Positions 23,345-34,539 are shown, counted from the first letter of the stretch. The stretch: DNA of 64,000 nt from Arthrinium phaeospermum (GCA_006503535.1 QYRS01000002.1:310001-374000), one strand, 5' to 3'. The notes: generated by a model not told the origin, from the letters alone. Numbers and translations: made by a program.

Positions 23345-25042
23345 TGCAATTAAGCATTGGAGTCCAGTGTCGAAACTCTTGGTGGGTCGTGATGCGCAAA
23401 GCTGTGACGTGATGTGGGCTGATGAGAGCAGTAGTTTTGGAGCGCCCGTTCTGCGGGTCGAATTTTATCGTGGTGAGACTGACTACCTTGTGTGGGGAAT
23501 TGTGGCCTAAGGCAGGGAGGGATAGGGAAGTCTCACGTGACTGTCGGTACCGCCTACCTGATCCGACAGGGTCATGATGTGGCGGCGCTGCTAGAATATA
23601 AACGCGAGCGCGAGACGAAGCGAGTCATGCTGAGTCAGATCAGACGTGATCGATGTATTTCAAAAGTTCACGAAGTCAGGGTTTCGACGTGCGCCTGGAA
23701 GGTGTGGGACGCGTCAAAATGTGTAAGTAGCTGTGAAATACCGCTTGGATTGAGTTGGAAGATCCCCTAGCTAGAGCTGGACGCCTGAATAAAAAGACTG
23801 CCACCCGTGGCACTACCAACATCACTATCGCCTTGTTGTCAACCTTACATCAACTGCAAGACACTACTAGAGTACCATGAAAGAAAGATCTATGTTATAC
23901 ATCATCACACCCTATTCAGTACACTACCTACCAGTTAGCGCCCATCCATATCTTCAAGTCGTCTCCATCTACTTTAGAGAGGCTGGGCCACCATATCCTC
24001 GCTTAAACGAAAACCGGGATCGATTCATCCTAAACATCCTGTCCAAGACGGCCGTCTTAAGTCGGATTACCTGCTCGCGAGAGAACGTGTTACGTTTCCA
24101 GTCGTAAGAGCAGAGCGCCGCACGCTGCATGTCGCCCTCCTGCCCGCAGACGATGACCGCCGTCGGGGGCCAGGCGACCTGGAAGGCCATGACCGTCCAT
24201 ATGACGGTCGGTCCTCGTCTTTAATGAGGCGTCGCGCTAAAACGTTCTTAAAGCCCCCTGAGGTCTCACAGAGACCTTCAAGGCGACTGCCCAAAAAATG
24301 TTTTAAATTGCATTGCGCATGTTGTGGTAACTAAGCGCCAGGGACCGCTTTGAGACGCGCCACCACTCAGGGGAAATAACAACACCCGGTAGGTATTATG
24401 AAATTCAGGTCCCAGGGCTTAGGGCAGGTTAAAGCTGGTCCTGCAACTTGAAAGTAAGGCTGAGACTAGCGGTAACCGCTGAAAAAGATTTTCTTCAGCC
24501 CCGAATCCTTCAGCAGCCCACCTTTAGCCGCCATGGAGTAAGCAGGGTAAGACTGTGGCGCTCAGCTCTCGCCCGACCAGGCACTAGAGTACATCCCTCT
24601 TTGCGCGCTTCACATAAAACATAATGGTCGATAACAAAACCTTACGTTGGGGGCCTCCCGGAACTCGCAGTAAGATTAAATCCGATCCTTGCTCTGTCTA
24701 CACGATTAACGGCGTGCTGTTTTCGGTGTAAATCTAAGATAAAGGGCTGTTGACTCTCTACGAGATACAAAAGGCGCCCCCAACCCGATCAAGATTGGGC
24801 AGTGCCTGCAAACTGAGCGTAATATTATGTTGCTACCCATAGCCCCTTTTCCTCTTGGGGGCCACAGGCCCCCACTCTTGATAGAATTGACTCAGCATTA
24901 GCAGCCGTTTGATTTCCAGCTCTCACTCTACCTATATTTTGTTCCTAGGCTTATGTTCTTCTCGGATGGCAAAAGAAATATCAACTTCTTACTTCTCATA
25001 CTTTTTTCTCATCTTCAGTCGTGACTTCGTTCGTTTGCAAGC
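23345..25042. other. 1.7-kb spacer with unexplained hairpin-rich segment
   Basis: Divergent region between the NLR gene and the polytopic membrane gene. No coding region with a recognisable domain. The right half (24190-24880) contains several perfect inverted repeats: 24191-24197 with 24203-24209, 24261-24267 with 24271-24277 (loop ACA), 24468-24472 with 24476-24480, and 24856-24863 with 24867-24874 (8-bp stem, loop ACA). It may be a relic element or a structured RNA; I recognise neither. Confidence 0.5.
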
Positions 25043-27211
25043 ATGGCTCTGGAGCTCCATAAGTTACATAATGCACAAATCAAGCCATACGGTCAAATAT
25101 TAGCCAGGAAAGAAGATGTAGCCAGCTTGACTTCAAATTTTGCGTCCTTGACCCAAGACGGTAGCGTCAACAATAGCATCGACCTTTCCCAACCAATACC
25201 CTGCAATGAGTTTAATACATTTGACTCCACAAAGCCCCGTACTTTCATGGACAAGCTTGGCTTTATGTCAGTCATCACTCTCAGTGTGGGCTTCATAGCC
25301 ATATTCACAGCCGTGACCGTCCTTTGTTTCATTTGGTATGATGCCTTTAGGGCCATAGGACACGAATCGCCATCGTCGACATGGCTTTCAATTGTCACTT
25401 GGGGCTGGACCACCCAGGTCATTACGATATGCACGGCCATGATACGCGCAGCTGTATCGCTTCAAACAGCAGTTATAACACCGATAGTCGCCTCCTTACT
25501 TCTTGAAGTCAAAGGAACCAGAACCCTCTCCATGCCTTTGGTGTCGATAGTGAGGGCGGTCAACGTCTCCCCGACAAGCCTTCTCCGGCAAAATCTGTCG
25601 GAGTTTGGTCCGTACTCAATCGTGATAGTCATATCATTTCTGCTTTCAACAGCTACGCAGCTTATATCGACCATTCTGCTTTCTGATTTCGCCACTACGG
25701 ACATCGCATCGCCCACTACTACTCGCATACTGAGAATTGGGGGCATAATGCCCGTTCAAAGGTACGATTTCTACACTGCAGCGCCGGCCGCTTATTGGCG
25801 CTTCGCTGAATACACCGAAACTATGCCCCAACAGTTTGGAGTTGTGGACACTGGCGTATCGTTAAGGGCGGCGATTCCTTTCACCAACCAATCTTCTCGG
25901 GTCCAGTTGATGCACTATTCAGGCCTCGCCCCGGTCTGGAACAGCCGAGTATTATGCACCACTCCGACCCTGATGAATGCGTCATGGGATCAATACAGCA
26001 ATACTATCCACGGGGATCTCGTCCTGAACAACCCGAATGCTTCTTCTATTACACACGAAATCAACGGCTCCATGCTTTCGTTTCGCTGTGTTTTGCCCGG
26101 TACATTCCCATCGATCTGTCAGCTTCGACCCAGACCCTATTTGAACCATACCTCGTGGTGGTCTGACTTATATTTTCTGGTCGAGCCAACCGAGACACCC
26201 TTCCCCAGCGGTTGGATGTTCAACGCATCACTTGCAGACAACGCTGCCCGTCGACCGCAGACGAAACTCCAGTCGCGGCGGCCCTTTCCGGATGACTCCT
26301 CTTCGTGGTTTACACTCCACAACTCGGTCGGCTCTCTGTTGGCATCCATCACTGTCTGTGCCACGGGCATCAATGCTCGCTATAGCTTCAGAAACGTCAC
26401 CATGTCTGGACGCCCTTTGGCCAACGAGCCTATCAGAAATGAAAATAATGATAATCCAACGCATCTATCGAGCAGCCAACTCAGTACGCTTGCTAACCAG
26501 ACGTATTACTCAAATAGCCAAACCAACACATCTGGAGTCCGCCATCAGTTCGATGCTCTGGATGACTATGTTCCATTCGAAGACCGCGAAGTGATCAGCC
26601 TCTCCGTCCATGCAAGTCAGTCGGATACTTTGAGACCTGTTAGTGGCGTCTCCAGCATACTTCCCTGGGGAATCAACAATACGTTAGTCCTGGGCGACGG
26701 GCGTGGGAAATCCAATATGTCTGATACCGGACCCGTCTACGCGCACCCCATCCACGGCTCCATATTTCGCGACACCCTCGCCGCGACGGCGAACCCCGCC
26801 CTGGCCGTCCAGACCCTTCTGACAATACTTCAACTGATGCAATACTACGACAGCACGTACCAGGTCGATCTGTCCGCACCCGTGTCATACATCCTGTCCG
26901 AGACGGTCCTCATCCCGGTTCGCTGGACTGGCCTCATCGCCGTCCTCTACATGATCGTGGTTCACCTGGTGCTCGTGGCCGTGATGCTGGGGTTGTTTCT
27001 TTCCAGGACTCAGACGTCTATGCTCGGAAACGCCTGGCAGGTGGTGGCACAGACCATCAGCGAAGAAACGCTGCCCGTTCTATCCATCGCGGACCAGATG
27101 ACGGACAAGGAGCTGCGCAAGGCTCTAGGTAGTGGATTGGATCTCACGCGAGAAGGGGTGGTTCGGAGCCGGAAAAATGGGAGGGTCGAGTTCCAATCAA
27201 GGTACATCTGA
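25043..27211 (+). CDS. Uncharacterised fungal polytopic membrane protein
   Basis: A single exon of 722 residues. After a ~75-residue hydrophilic start come membrane segments at LGFMSVITLSVGFIAIFTAV, TWGWTTQVITICTAMI and YSIVIVISFLLSTATQLI, then a ~350-residue extracellular-type region with many N-glycosylation sequons (NQSS, NASW, NGSM, NHTS, NVTM, NTSG), and a last helix (LIAVLYMIVVHLVLVAVMLGLFL). A cytoplasmic tail of ~70 residues follows, with SIADQMTDKELRKALGSGLDL. I know this as a frequent lineage-specific family of Sordariomycetes without assigned function; I do not name a family. It may be a surface receptor or scaffold. Its 3' end faces the GNAT-ankyrin gene with under 200 bases between. 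Confidence 0.85.
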   Translation: MALELHKLHNAQIKPYGQILARKEDVASLTSNFASLTQDGSVNNSIDLSQPIPCNEFNTFDSTKPRTFMDKLGFMSVITLSVGFIAIFTAVTVLCFIWYDAFRAIGHESPSSTWLSIVTWGWTTQVITICTAMIRAAVSLQTAVITPIVASLLLEVKGTRTLSMPLVSIVRAVNVSPTSLLRQNLSEFGPYSIVIVISFLLSTATQLISTILLSDFATTDIASPTTTRILRIGGIMPVQRYDFYTAAPAAYWRFAEYTETMPQQFGVVDTGVSLRAAIPFTNQSSRVQLMHYSGLAPVWNSRVLCTTPTLMNASWDQYSNTIHGDLVLNNPNASSITHEINGSMLSFRCVLPGTFPSICQLRPRPYLNHTSWWSDLYFLVEPTETPFPSGWMFNASLADNAARRPQTKLQSRRPFPDDSSSWFTLHNSVGSLLASITVCATGINARYSFRNVTMSGRPLANEPIRNENNDNPTHLSSSQLSTLANQTYYSNSQTNTSGVRHQFDALDDYVPFEDREVISLSVHASQSDTLRPVSGVSSILPWGINNTLVLGDGRGKSNMSDTGPVYAHPIHGSIFRDTLAATANPALAVQTLLTILQLMQYYDSTYQVDLSAPVSYILSETVLIPVRWTGLIAVLYMIVVHLVLVAVMLGLFLSRTQTSMLGNAWQVVAQTISEETLPVLSIADQMTDKELRKALGSGLDLTREGVVRSRKNGRVEFQSRYI

Positions 27212-27396
27212 CAATGTGTGGATAAAGAACGTGATTCTTTTAAGCTACCAATCTTCTCGTTATTGACACTCGCAGTATACCCATACACTTTTCATCAGTC
27301 CTCTCAATACATATGTTTTGTTTCGTACCGTCCAATAGCCCGTAGACTCAACACTAAGAAATAAGAAAATTCCGTGTCTGCTGTTCATCATATGCA

Positions 27397-29013
27397 TCAA
27401 TAGTCATCATCCTCCTCCTCACCCTCATCCTCCTCATCCAATAACCCGTCATGGTAGTACGGACGGCCGGGCGACACTCTCTTGTATCCACACATGCCAC
27501 TGACGAAGCCCAGTTCGAGGTCGTTGCGACATTCCGGGAGCTCCTTATAGAGACCAGTAACTTGGGGCTCGTTTCTCAGCAGGAGCTCCCAATCTTCGCT
27601 ATCCAGTATTCTCTGGAAGATGGTGGAGATTTGGTGGTTCACAGTACCACCTTCTTCCAGAAAGGCCTCCAATACATGTTGCTCGTCGTCGGGTACCAAG
27701 AGCAGGATGTTGTCTTCGCTTGGAATAATCCCCTTTTGAAGACATTCGGTGAACCGCTTGGACAATATCTGTTTCCCTTGATCCATCCAGTCATCATCGC
27801 CAGGCATCGTCTCATCCTCATTGCGTTGAGTCGCAGCCTGTTCTATGAGCATACGTCTCATTCTTGGGCTGAGAAATCCACCGATGCACTCCCCGCAAGT
27901 GCAGCCATACTTGAGACGTAGAGTACGGCGAATAGCATCCACTTCAGGATGGATCATACGGACCTCCTCGTCGGTCGCGACAGATATCCTGGTTATCTCC
28001 TCGCGCGAGAACTGGGTCAGGTCAAACACCTCCGCCCCGGAAAGATATCCTACGCAGGCGATGGAGCGTGGGCCGAACCCAGAAAATCGATCTGACACCA
28101 CTTCAAGCATGTCCTCGTAGCCCTTCCTAGTCCTCAGTTGCTCCATCGCGGTCTGCAAGGCTTCTAGGGGCGTATCACCCTCTCGGTTACGTGCCGTTGC
28201 CAAATTGGGACACCGAGTCACGATACACTTGACTGCCTCCAGGCTGCCTTTGATTGCAGCTAGGTGAAGCACCGTGTTTCCGTCCTCGTCAGTGGTGGAC
28301 CAATGCTCGTCCTCGGCACTTCCGGGAAGGCCTTCCTCCAGCTGACGGAGGTTCTCGGCATTGGGGGCCCTGATCCTCAACACACTTGCAAGAACCTCCC
28401 GGACATGCTCAGACATGTCGACGTAGAAGCCGGTGTCCTGCGGCGGATCCCATTCCTTGGAGACATCCAACTGTCTGGAAGGGTGGCCCACTTCGTCCGT
28501 AAAGGCGAACCAGGGAGAGGTCCCTATCCTTCGGAACCCCAAGGACCGCCAAAAGCGTCTGGAAGTTGCCAAAGCGCTCATCGATTCGTCCATATTTGTT
28601 TGATCCGCATCTTGACGAAGAACGCCGGGGCTCACCACCGCAACATATTTCTGCTCCCCGGCAGTGTGACGGATAATGTGCAGAATGCATTTGGCAAGTT
28701 TCGTACCCACGCCACGTCGACGGGCCTCGGAGTCCACCCTGAGCTTTTCAATAAACAGGATGTCGCCATGGTCGAGCTCATGGCCCCAGACACCTGAGCC
28801 TTGTCGAAATCCAGGCTCGATGTACTTGCGGTCCACGCGGCCGTAACGGTCAAACAGACCGAAGGCCATATCTGAAGTATCCTGCGATACTTCTTCCATG
28901 TCTTGCCAGAAGCAAGGCCGGATACGGTCACGGTTGATGAGTTTGGCATCACATCTCGCAATGGACGTTCCTCTTTCAATGCCAGACAGTGTAATCTCCC
29001 TCCCCCATGCCAT
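27397..29013 (-). CDS. GNAT acetyltransferase fused to ankyrin repeat
   Basis: A single exon of 538 residues. The N-terminal half is a GNAT N-acetyltransferase: WGHELDHGDILFIEKLRV is the beta4 core, and RRRGVGTKL (residues ~98-106) is the acetyl-CoA pyrophosphate loop (R-x-x-G-x-G), followed by RFWRSLGFRRIG, the usual beta6-alpha4 end. Around residue 240 comes an ankyrin unit, GNTVLHLAAIKGSLEAVKCIV, then a second weaker one. The C-terminal half is helical with a Cys cluster (YGCTCGEC) and ends in an acidic tail (DEEDEGEEEDDDY). I know similar GNAT-ankyrin proteins in several Sordariomycete genomes, without a described substrate. Catalysis is predicted from the intact loop only. No signal peptide, so cytoplasmic or nuclear. 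Confidence 0.87.
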   Translation of the reverse strand: MAWGREITLSGIERGTSIARCDAKLINRDRIRPCFWQDMEEVSQDTSDMAFGLFDRYGRVDRKYIEPGFRQGSGVWGHELDHGDILFIEKLRVDSEARRRGVGTKLAKCILHIIRHTAGEQKYVAVVSPGVLRQDADQTNMDESMSALATSRRFWRSLGFRRIGTSPWFAFTDEVGHPSRQLDVSKEWDPPQDTGFYVDMSEHVREVLASVLRIRAPNAENLRQLEEGLPGSAEDEHWSTTDEDGNTVLHLAAIKGSLEAVKCIVTRCPNLATARNREGDTPLEALQTAMEQLRTRKGYEDMLEVVSDRFSGFGPRSIACVGYLSGAEVFDLTQFSREEITRISVATDEEVRMIHPEVDAIRRTLRLKYGCTCGECIGGFLSPRMRRMLIEQAATQRNEDETMPGDDDWMDQGKQILSKRFTECLQKGIIPSEDNILLLVPDDEQHVLEAFLEEGGTVNHQISTIFQRILDSEDWELLLRNEPQVTGLYKELPECRNDLELGFVSGMCGYKRVSPGRPYYHDGLLDEEDEGEEEDDDY

Positions 29014-29927
29014 ATTCTTGACACTGTTACCAGTCAGTTTTGGGCTGATGTAGACGTGGATTTGACCGGGATATGCACCTCGTGGGCTTCAGAGTGACCT
29101 GAGATGATGATTCGTGGCCTTTCTCTGACATGATTGATCCAGTGTTGAGAGGCCGCTGGGATAGTGGTTGACACAAGTGATATCTCGTTTGGAAGCCTTC
29201 CCGTTTGTACAAGTGGGCAGGTCAATGCAAGGTAAGGAAGGAGAGAAGTTTGAATTCTAGGGTATGATCAGGCCATATTCGAGTTTATGGGTCTGTCCAG
29301 TCACGTGGTTCCCCTCCATCTACCGGAGTCATTGTTTTTCCACCCTCATATATGCAGCTGCCCGTGTCAATCATAACATTGCCCCTGGCAGGCGCGCCAC
29401 CCACGCGGGGTCATATTTGTAATTCCTATGCCCAGTACCTAATGGTTTGTTGTGTGTCCGTTCTTCAATCTAATTTATCAAAGTACTACTGACGGGGCGA
29501 TCATTTTCCAGGGTGTTGCGTGAGTTTCATTGATCAATATAGGCAGCAAGACTGGCGCCATCTGCTACACCACGCGTCATGCTCAGTGTTTGATGGCAAC
29601 CGACCCAGATTCATGCTGTGTATTATCCAATTTGACTTTTAACATCGGCAGGAAAAATCATAGTAGTTGCGATTGACAGATAATACTATCCAATCTAGTT
29701 TAGAAGCGGACAGGCATGTATTCAAATAAGATAAAGAGCGTGTAGAAGTGGTAGCCTAACGAACCCCCAGTATACCGCCTCGTCTCCCTGACTGACCTAT
29801 GGTACTAGATGTTGCTGCCATGAGCCACTGTACGTAGATAGGTAACATATTAGCTTCTGTCCTCCGTCGACTTTCGAACTCAAGTAACCTGTCCGCTTAC
29901 CATTTCGTGCGACCGCTGTTGCCAATC
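29014..29927. other. Intergenic, no gene recognised
   Basis: Upstream of the GNAT-ankyrin gene and downstream of the small secreted protein. No domain-bearing frame; the 29600-29760 part is A/T-richer than the flanks. Confidence 0.45.
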
Positions 29928-30257
29928 TCAGTTCTTATCGCGGCAGTCGCAGCCGCAGGCATTGCAGGACTTTCCCGGGACGGCGGCGCCGCAGGCCATG
30001 GCGGCGTTGCAGTCGGCGTCGGCCTTGCAGGTGATCCAGGGCCCCTGGCCGTTGGCGTGGGCGGCCGTCCAGCACCAGCCGCCGCTGCCGTTGCACTTCT
30101 TCCAGCAGTAGCCGCCCTTGCCGCAGCCCACGGCCGCGCCGTTCCAGCAGGCCCGCTTGTCGATGAGCCCCTGCCCCTGGAGCCCGTCCGATGACGACGG
30201 GGACGAGGCGGCGGTGGCCAGCAGGGCGGTGGCGGCTAGGAGGATGTTGAGCTTCAT
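29928..30257 (-). CDS. Small secreted cysteine-rich protein (12 Cys, Kex2 propeptide)
   Basis: A single exon of 109 residues. The signal peptide MKLNILLAATALLATAAS is followed by a short propeptide ending in LIDKR, a Kex2-type dibasic site; the mature peptide would start at ACWNGAAVGC. The mature part (~74 residues) has 12 cysteines, an even number, compatible with six disulfides, plus Trp/Gly-rich text (YCWKKCNGSGGWCW) and a CxCxC-like end (CNACGCDC). The pattern is that of secreted fungal antimicrobial or effector-like peptides. I recognise the general type but not a named family, so its activity (antimicrobial, host-directed or structural) is open. A TATA box 135 bases upstream supports an expressed secretome gene. 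Confidence 0.85.
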   Translation of the reverse strand: MKLNILLAATALLATAASSPSSSDGLQGQGLIDKRACWNGAAVGCGKGGYCWKKCNGSGGWCWTAAHANGQGPWITCKADADCNAAMACGAAVPGKSCNACGCDCRDKN

Positions 30258-30388
30258 GATGGTGGTGGTGGTAGTGGTGAGTTGAGAGTTTGAGAGTGGA
30301 AGAAAGTGTTGAATCTGGGGTAGAGTGGGCAGGTTCTTGAGGATGATGGTCTGTTTCCCTCGTTTTAACGTCGGGGAATACTGCCCTT

Positions 30389-30396
30389 CTTATATA
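30389..30396 (-). promoter_or_regulatory. TATA box of the small secreted protein gene
   Basis: TATATAAG on the minus strand ~135 bases before the start codon, matching the core-promoter layout of the LPMO gene. Confidence 0.5.
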
Positions 30397-31545
30397 TCAC
30401 TTCCGCCAAGATAATCACCATATGGTCCCGACAAGACGGGGTACATCTGGTCAGGAGGCGACGGTCAAAAAGAAAGTCCCACGGTGCCGTGTCACCCGAG
30501 ATTGAATCTGCAATGCATTTTAGGAAGCTGGGCTACATGATCTGGGCTCAGGCAACTGGCATTACGCCAAGTCCGGGGTATTCGATGATAGATATGATGA
30601 CAGCAGCCACCATGATATGATGGTCTAGGTCAGCTCCGTCTGCACGTCACCCGCGACAACGTATAGAGTAGTTGCCAATCCTTCTCTAAAAGCAAATTAA
30701 CTTGGCTGGTCCTTGCTACTCGCTTTTTGAGCATCGTTTTGCATAGCTTCTATACACCCTACATTGAATGAGTTTGTATGAGATTTTTAGGGTCATGAGT
30801 TTATGGCAACTCGTCTACCTGGATTGTTGGCTCGAGACGGACCACTCTCCGAGACATACGAGACTAGAGTATCGGCGGAATATTGTTTATCTGGGCCTAA
30901 CGGCTTATATCATCCCAATACTCTAAATTCTTTACTCTGATTGGTTCATGTATCCACCTTATGTACGGCGTCTTACACTTGGCATGTCTGTCTCGTCTTA
31001 CCTTGCCGTATTTACGGCGTATTACGTATAACAAACCATAGCGGCTGGAAACCCTTCCGCATTGTTCAAGTCCGAGAGTTGGCAGATATATTCACATTGT
31101 CCGTGGCTAGCCGCTCCAAGTCGAATTGGCCGCGCCCTTAGCCGTCTCTAGCTTAGCCGCACGGCATATGGGGAGCTGGAGGGAGAACGATGCGAGAATG
31201 AAGAACTTGTATATCCCAACAGGATCCGACTTGGAGCATTTGTTGGTCTCCAACTGGTAACAAGGTTCGATAATGATTTGTGCATGTTGCCCCTGTTTGG
31301 CTGAACGTTACCTACCCCTTTTTAACGATGACCAGGGCCTGCCACCTGGAAGCGGGCTGAGCTCTTCCCACTACCAGCTGGCAAATGCGTTCGCTTGAGA
31401 TCACGTGTGGGGAGCTAGGTTAAGCTAAGCTAGACGCCCAGACCTGCAGTTCGACGTCATGGCTTGAGCTTGGCTGTCTCCATGCATCGGATGCAGACGC
31501 TCGAAATGCAATTCAACGCCCACTTTTGACATATCGTCTTCCAAT
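30397..31545. other. Divergent intergenic region
   Basis: Between the small secreted protein and the first HET gene. No gene recognised. The word TACGGCGT occurs twice (near 30962 and 31012), too little to interpret. Confidence 0.45.
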
Positions 31546-34349
31546 ATGATCCAAGACAGCGAGTTGTCGGTGGAGCGTAACGATCTCAGCACGGTGCATC
31601 AGCACTGCCCAGACAGGCCTTACCTCGAGTTGACAGTACCTGACAACACCATTGCCGTTACTTTCATCAAGTACAATGTATCCTCCCGTGATCAAGGTAT
31701 TGAGTCCCATCTTTCGTATTTATGCATAACCTTAAATTTCCAATTTGGCTACGTACTTATCCATACTGACTTACACCACCAGGCTGGGCCGACCAAGACG
31801 GGGTGAATCGGTCATCGACCTGGTTTGACGCCGCTGTCTGTCGGCCACCCAACCGAAGCTCGTTGCCCAACTTCACGCTATTCTGTAATAAGCGCGGGGT
31901 CCCCGAGTTTCACTCGCACGAACTCCGCTGGGGCGAGAAGTCGACGCTGGCCAAGCGGAACTGGCTGGCGGCGCTCCTCCCGGGAGACGTGGTTCAAATC
32001 ATCCCCCGGGCCAAGTTCCAGGGTTGGGTGAACATCGTCCGTGAGGCCCAGATAATTTTAGGCTATCGGTACGAAGACAGTAGCACAGCTATCTCGGCAT
32101 CGCAGGAAATTGGGCGGATCAACAGAAAGCTGCATGGCGAGAGCCTTCAGAGCACGCGGGACGACATTCGAGTCCTGCTTCTCCGACCCGCGGAGAACCA
32201 ACAGGATCCCATCTTCTGTTCTCTCCACCACTTGCGGCTGGGAGAGGGTGAGCAGTTTGAACCGCTGTCCTATTGCTGGGGCGACACTGGCAAGACAGAA
32301 GAGATCACCATTGATGCAGATCCTGTTGGGGGATCATCTGTATCCTTCCCTGTAGCCCAGTCCATTGTCGAGGCATTGCGACAACTCCGGTTGCCAGATA
32401 CACCACGCCGATTGTGGATCGACCAGCTATGCATCAACCAGAACGACCGAGACGAGAAGACGCACCAGGTGGGGCTGATGTCGAGGATCTACTCCGAAGC
32501 CTCCATGGTACATATCTGGCTAGGCGCGGGGGATCGCGCAACTGCGGCTGCACTTGAGGTAGTGCGAGACATTTACAACTACGACAGAGAGACCTTTTGC
32601 GTGGGAGGGGAAGGATGTAGGTGTGAAGGGACTCGACATACGGTCCGGTTACAGGACCTAAAGAAACGGTCCAAGAACCGCAGAGGCTCCAAAGGCCCTT
32701 ACGACGGCTTGGGCGACATCTTCAAATTGCACCTCATGACATGGCCCGCTGAGGTCCGCCAATCGGCAAGCGGGCTCAAGGGCTCACCCAACCTTTCTCA
32801 GCTGCTGTCGTGTCTGTTTTCGAACCCCTGGTTCCGCCGCGTGTGGGTGATCCAAGAGGCACTCTGTCCCTCACGAGCGGTGGTGCGATGCGGTTCCGAG
32901 CTCGTACCCTGGGACGAGGTACTCCATGCCAACCACGTCCTGTCGAGCATCGAATTCGCGACTTCCCAACCCTACAACCTCGCACCCGCCGTCACCATGC
33001 CTTCGGTCTGGAACGTGCTGCGCGAAAGCTTGAGCGAGACTCGTCAGACCCCCGACTGCACCGCCTGCGCCAACGGGCGCATGTGCATTCTGTGCGTGTT
33101 TCTACACGGTCTGAGCCTACAGGCCACGGTGCCTCAAGACAAGCTATTTGCACTTCTCCCCTTCGGTCGTGAGACGGGCCAACATAGAGAGAACGAGGAA
33201 CAAGCAATACCACGCTCACTGAGACCGAGCTATTCGATCCCGATCGAGACCACGATGGCCGACTTTACCCGCTGGTGGATCTCAGAGTATCGCAGCCTCG
33301 ACATTCTTTCCTGGACACACTGCCAACCTGGACGAACCTGGCGGCGGACATCACACGACAACTCCCAACCAAAGCTCTCCTCGCCTACTTGGGCACTTGG
33401 TGTCGATGGGAAATACACCTGGGGCGAAGCTACCCTACTCAACGAGCACCGCTACTCTGCATCTGATGACTCAACACCGGACCTGGACCTAATAGCGAAG
33501 CCCCTCAACGTTGATAAAGACAGCGGCGATGAGGATAGAGATCGACTCGAGCTGAAACTCCGCGGTTACCAGATCTGCGAGATCCAGGAGATAACCTACC
33601 TCGCCCTAGACAACCACATCCCCGCCACCGCCTTCACCAACTTCAACACCAAGCAGAGGCCCAATCGCAAGAACAGCAAAGACAAACCCCACAACCGAGG
33701 CCAGCCCCCGCCGTCGCAGGACGACCACGACCTCCTGACCAAGCCCGCCGCCTCGCTCCTCCGCGCCTTCGACCGCACCTTCGACCCGGCGGGCACCTTC
33801 AAGTTCTGGAACTCGTGGTGGCCGCAGTCGGACCGCCCCCACGACCAACGGCCCAGGGAGGGAATCCTGCACCGACTGCTGGAGCCGTCGGTCGGGCCCC
33901 TCACCGACCACGTCGCGGCCCACACGCGTTACTACCAGACCCGGCCACCATCTGTAGAGGCGTACAGCTTCGAGGCGCTGGCGGGTCACGCGTCGGCGCC
34001 GCTGGTCCGGTGCTCGGCGGAGGTGGGGTGTCCGTCCTGTCTTGACCCCTTCTTCTTCGTGGGGTCGGACGGCGGGAGGACAAAGGGGCTGTGTCCGTGG
34101 CCTGCGAGGGTGGGTGACGTGGTTGTTTTATTGAGTGGTGGGAAGGTACCGTACCTTCTGCGCCCGATACCGAATGAAGAGGAGCAGGGGGAAACGCTCA
34201 AGGGCGGGTCATCGGACGATGCGAGACAGCAGGGTAACCCCAAGTACCAGTTCGTCGGCGAGTGCTTTGTGATGGGCGCCATGAGGGGCAGGTACTACGC
34301 AAAGCAGAGGAGGGAAGGGCGGGAGCTATCTGTTTTCACTCTCGTGTAG
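31546..34349 (+). CDS. HET-domain protein with N-terminal beta-sandwich-like module, 2 exons
   Basis: Exons 31546-31696 and 31783-34349 (86-nt intron) encode 905 residues. The first ~130 residues hold a module with the marks VTFIKYNVSSRDQGW, STWFDAAV, LPGDVVQIIPRAKFQGWVN and VREAQIILG; I know this pattern mostly at the C-terminus of fungal ankyrin proteins. The HET domain starts with FEPLSYCWGD (~212), followed by RRLWIDQLCINQND, IYSEASMVHIWLG and FRRVWVIQEAL. HET domains are cell-death effectors of vegetative incompatibility. Two CxxC pairs sit close together (CTACANGRMCILC) and another near the end (CPSC), suggesting bound zinc, which is inference. The C-terminal part has a charged low-complexity stretch around residue 670. 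No breaks. Its downstream neighbour is a HET pseudogene of a different subtype. Confidence 0.88.
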
Positions 34350-34539
34350 CTGCTGTAGCGGACCCTGGGTGTCTAGTGCTCTCATCACCAATCGGATTTT
34401 AGTAACCCCCCTCCTATAAAGCAACTGCAATGTTCGGTTCGCATCCTTTCACCCGCGATTCCGAGGTACCTTTAACACAAGTCTGGCTGCGCTGGCCTCA
34501 CACTCTACGGCGCCATTCTCCATCTTTTATGTAGACACC

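Noticed and set aside
23492..23770. Short + strand frame containing GGIGKS, resembling a Walker A motif
   Set aside because: No Walker B or other NB-ARC text follows; it lies in the promoter area of the NLR gene and is probably chance.
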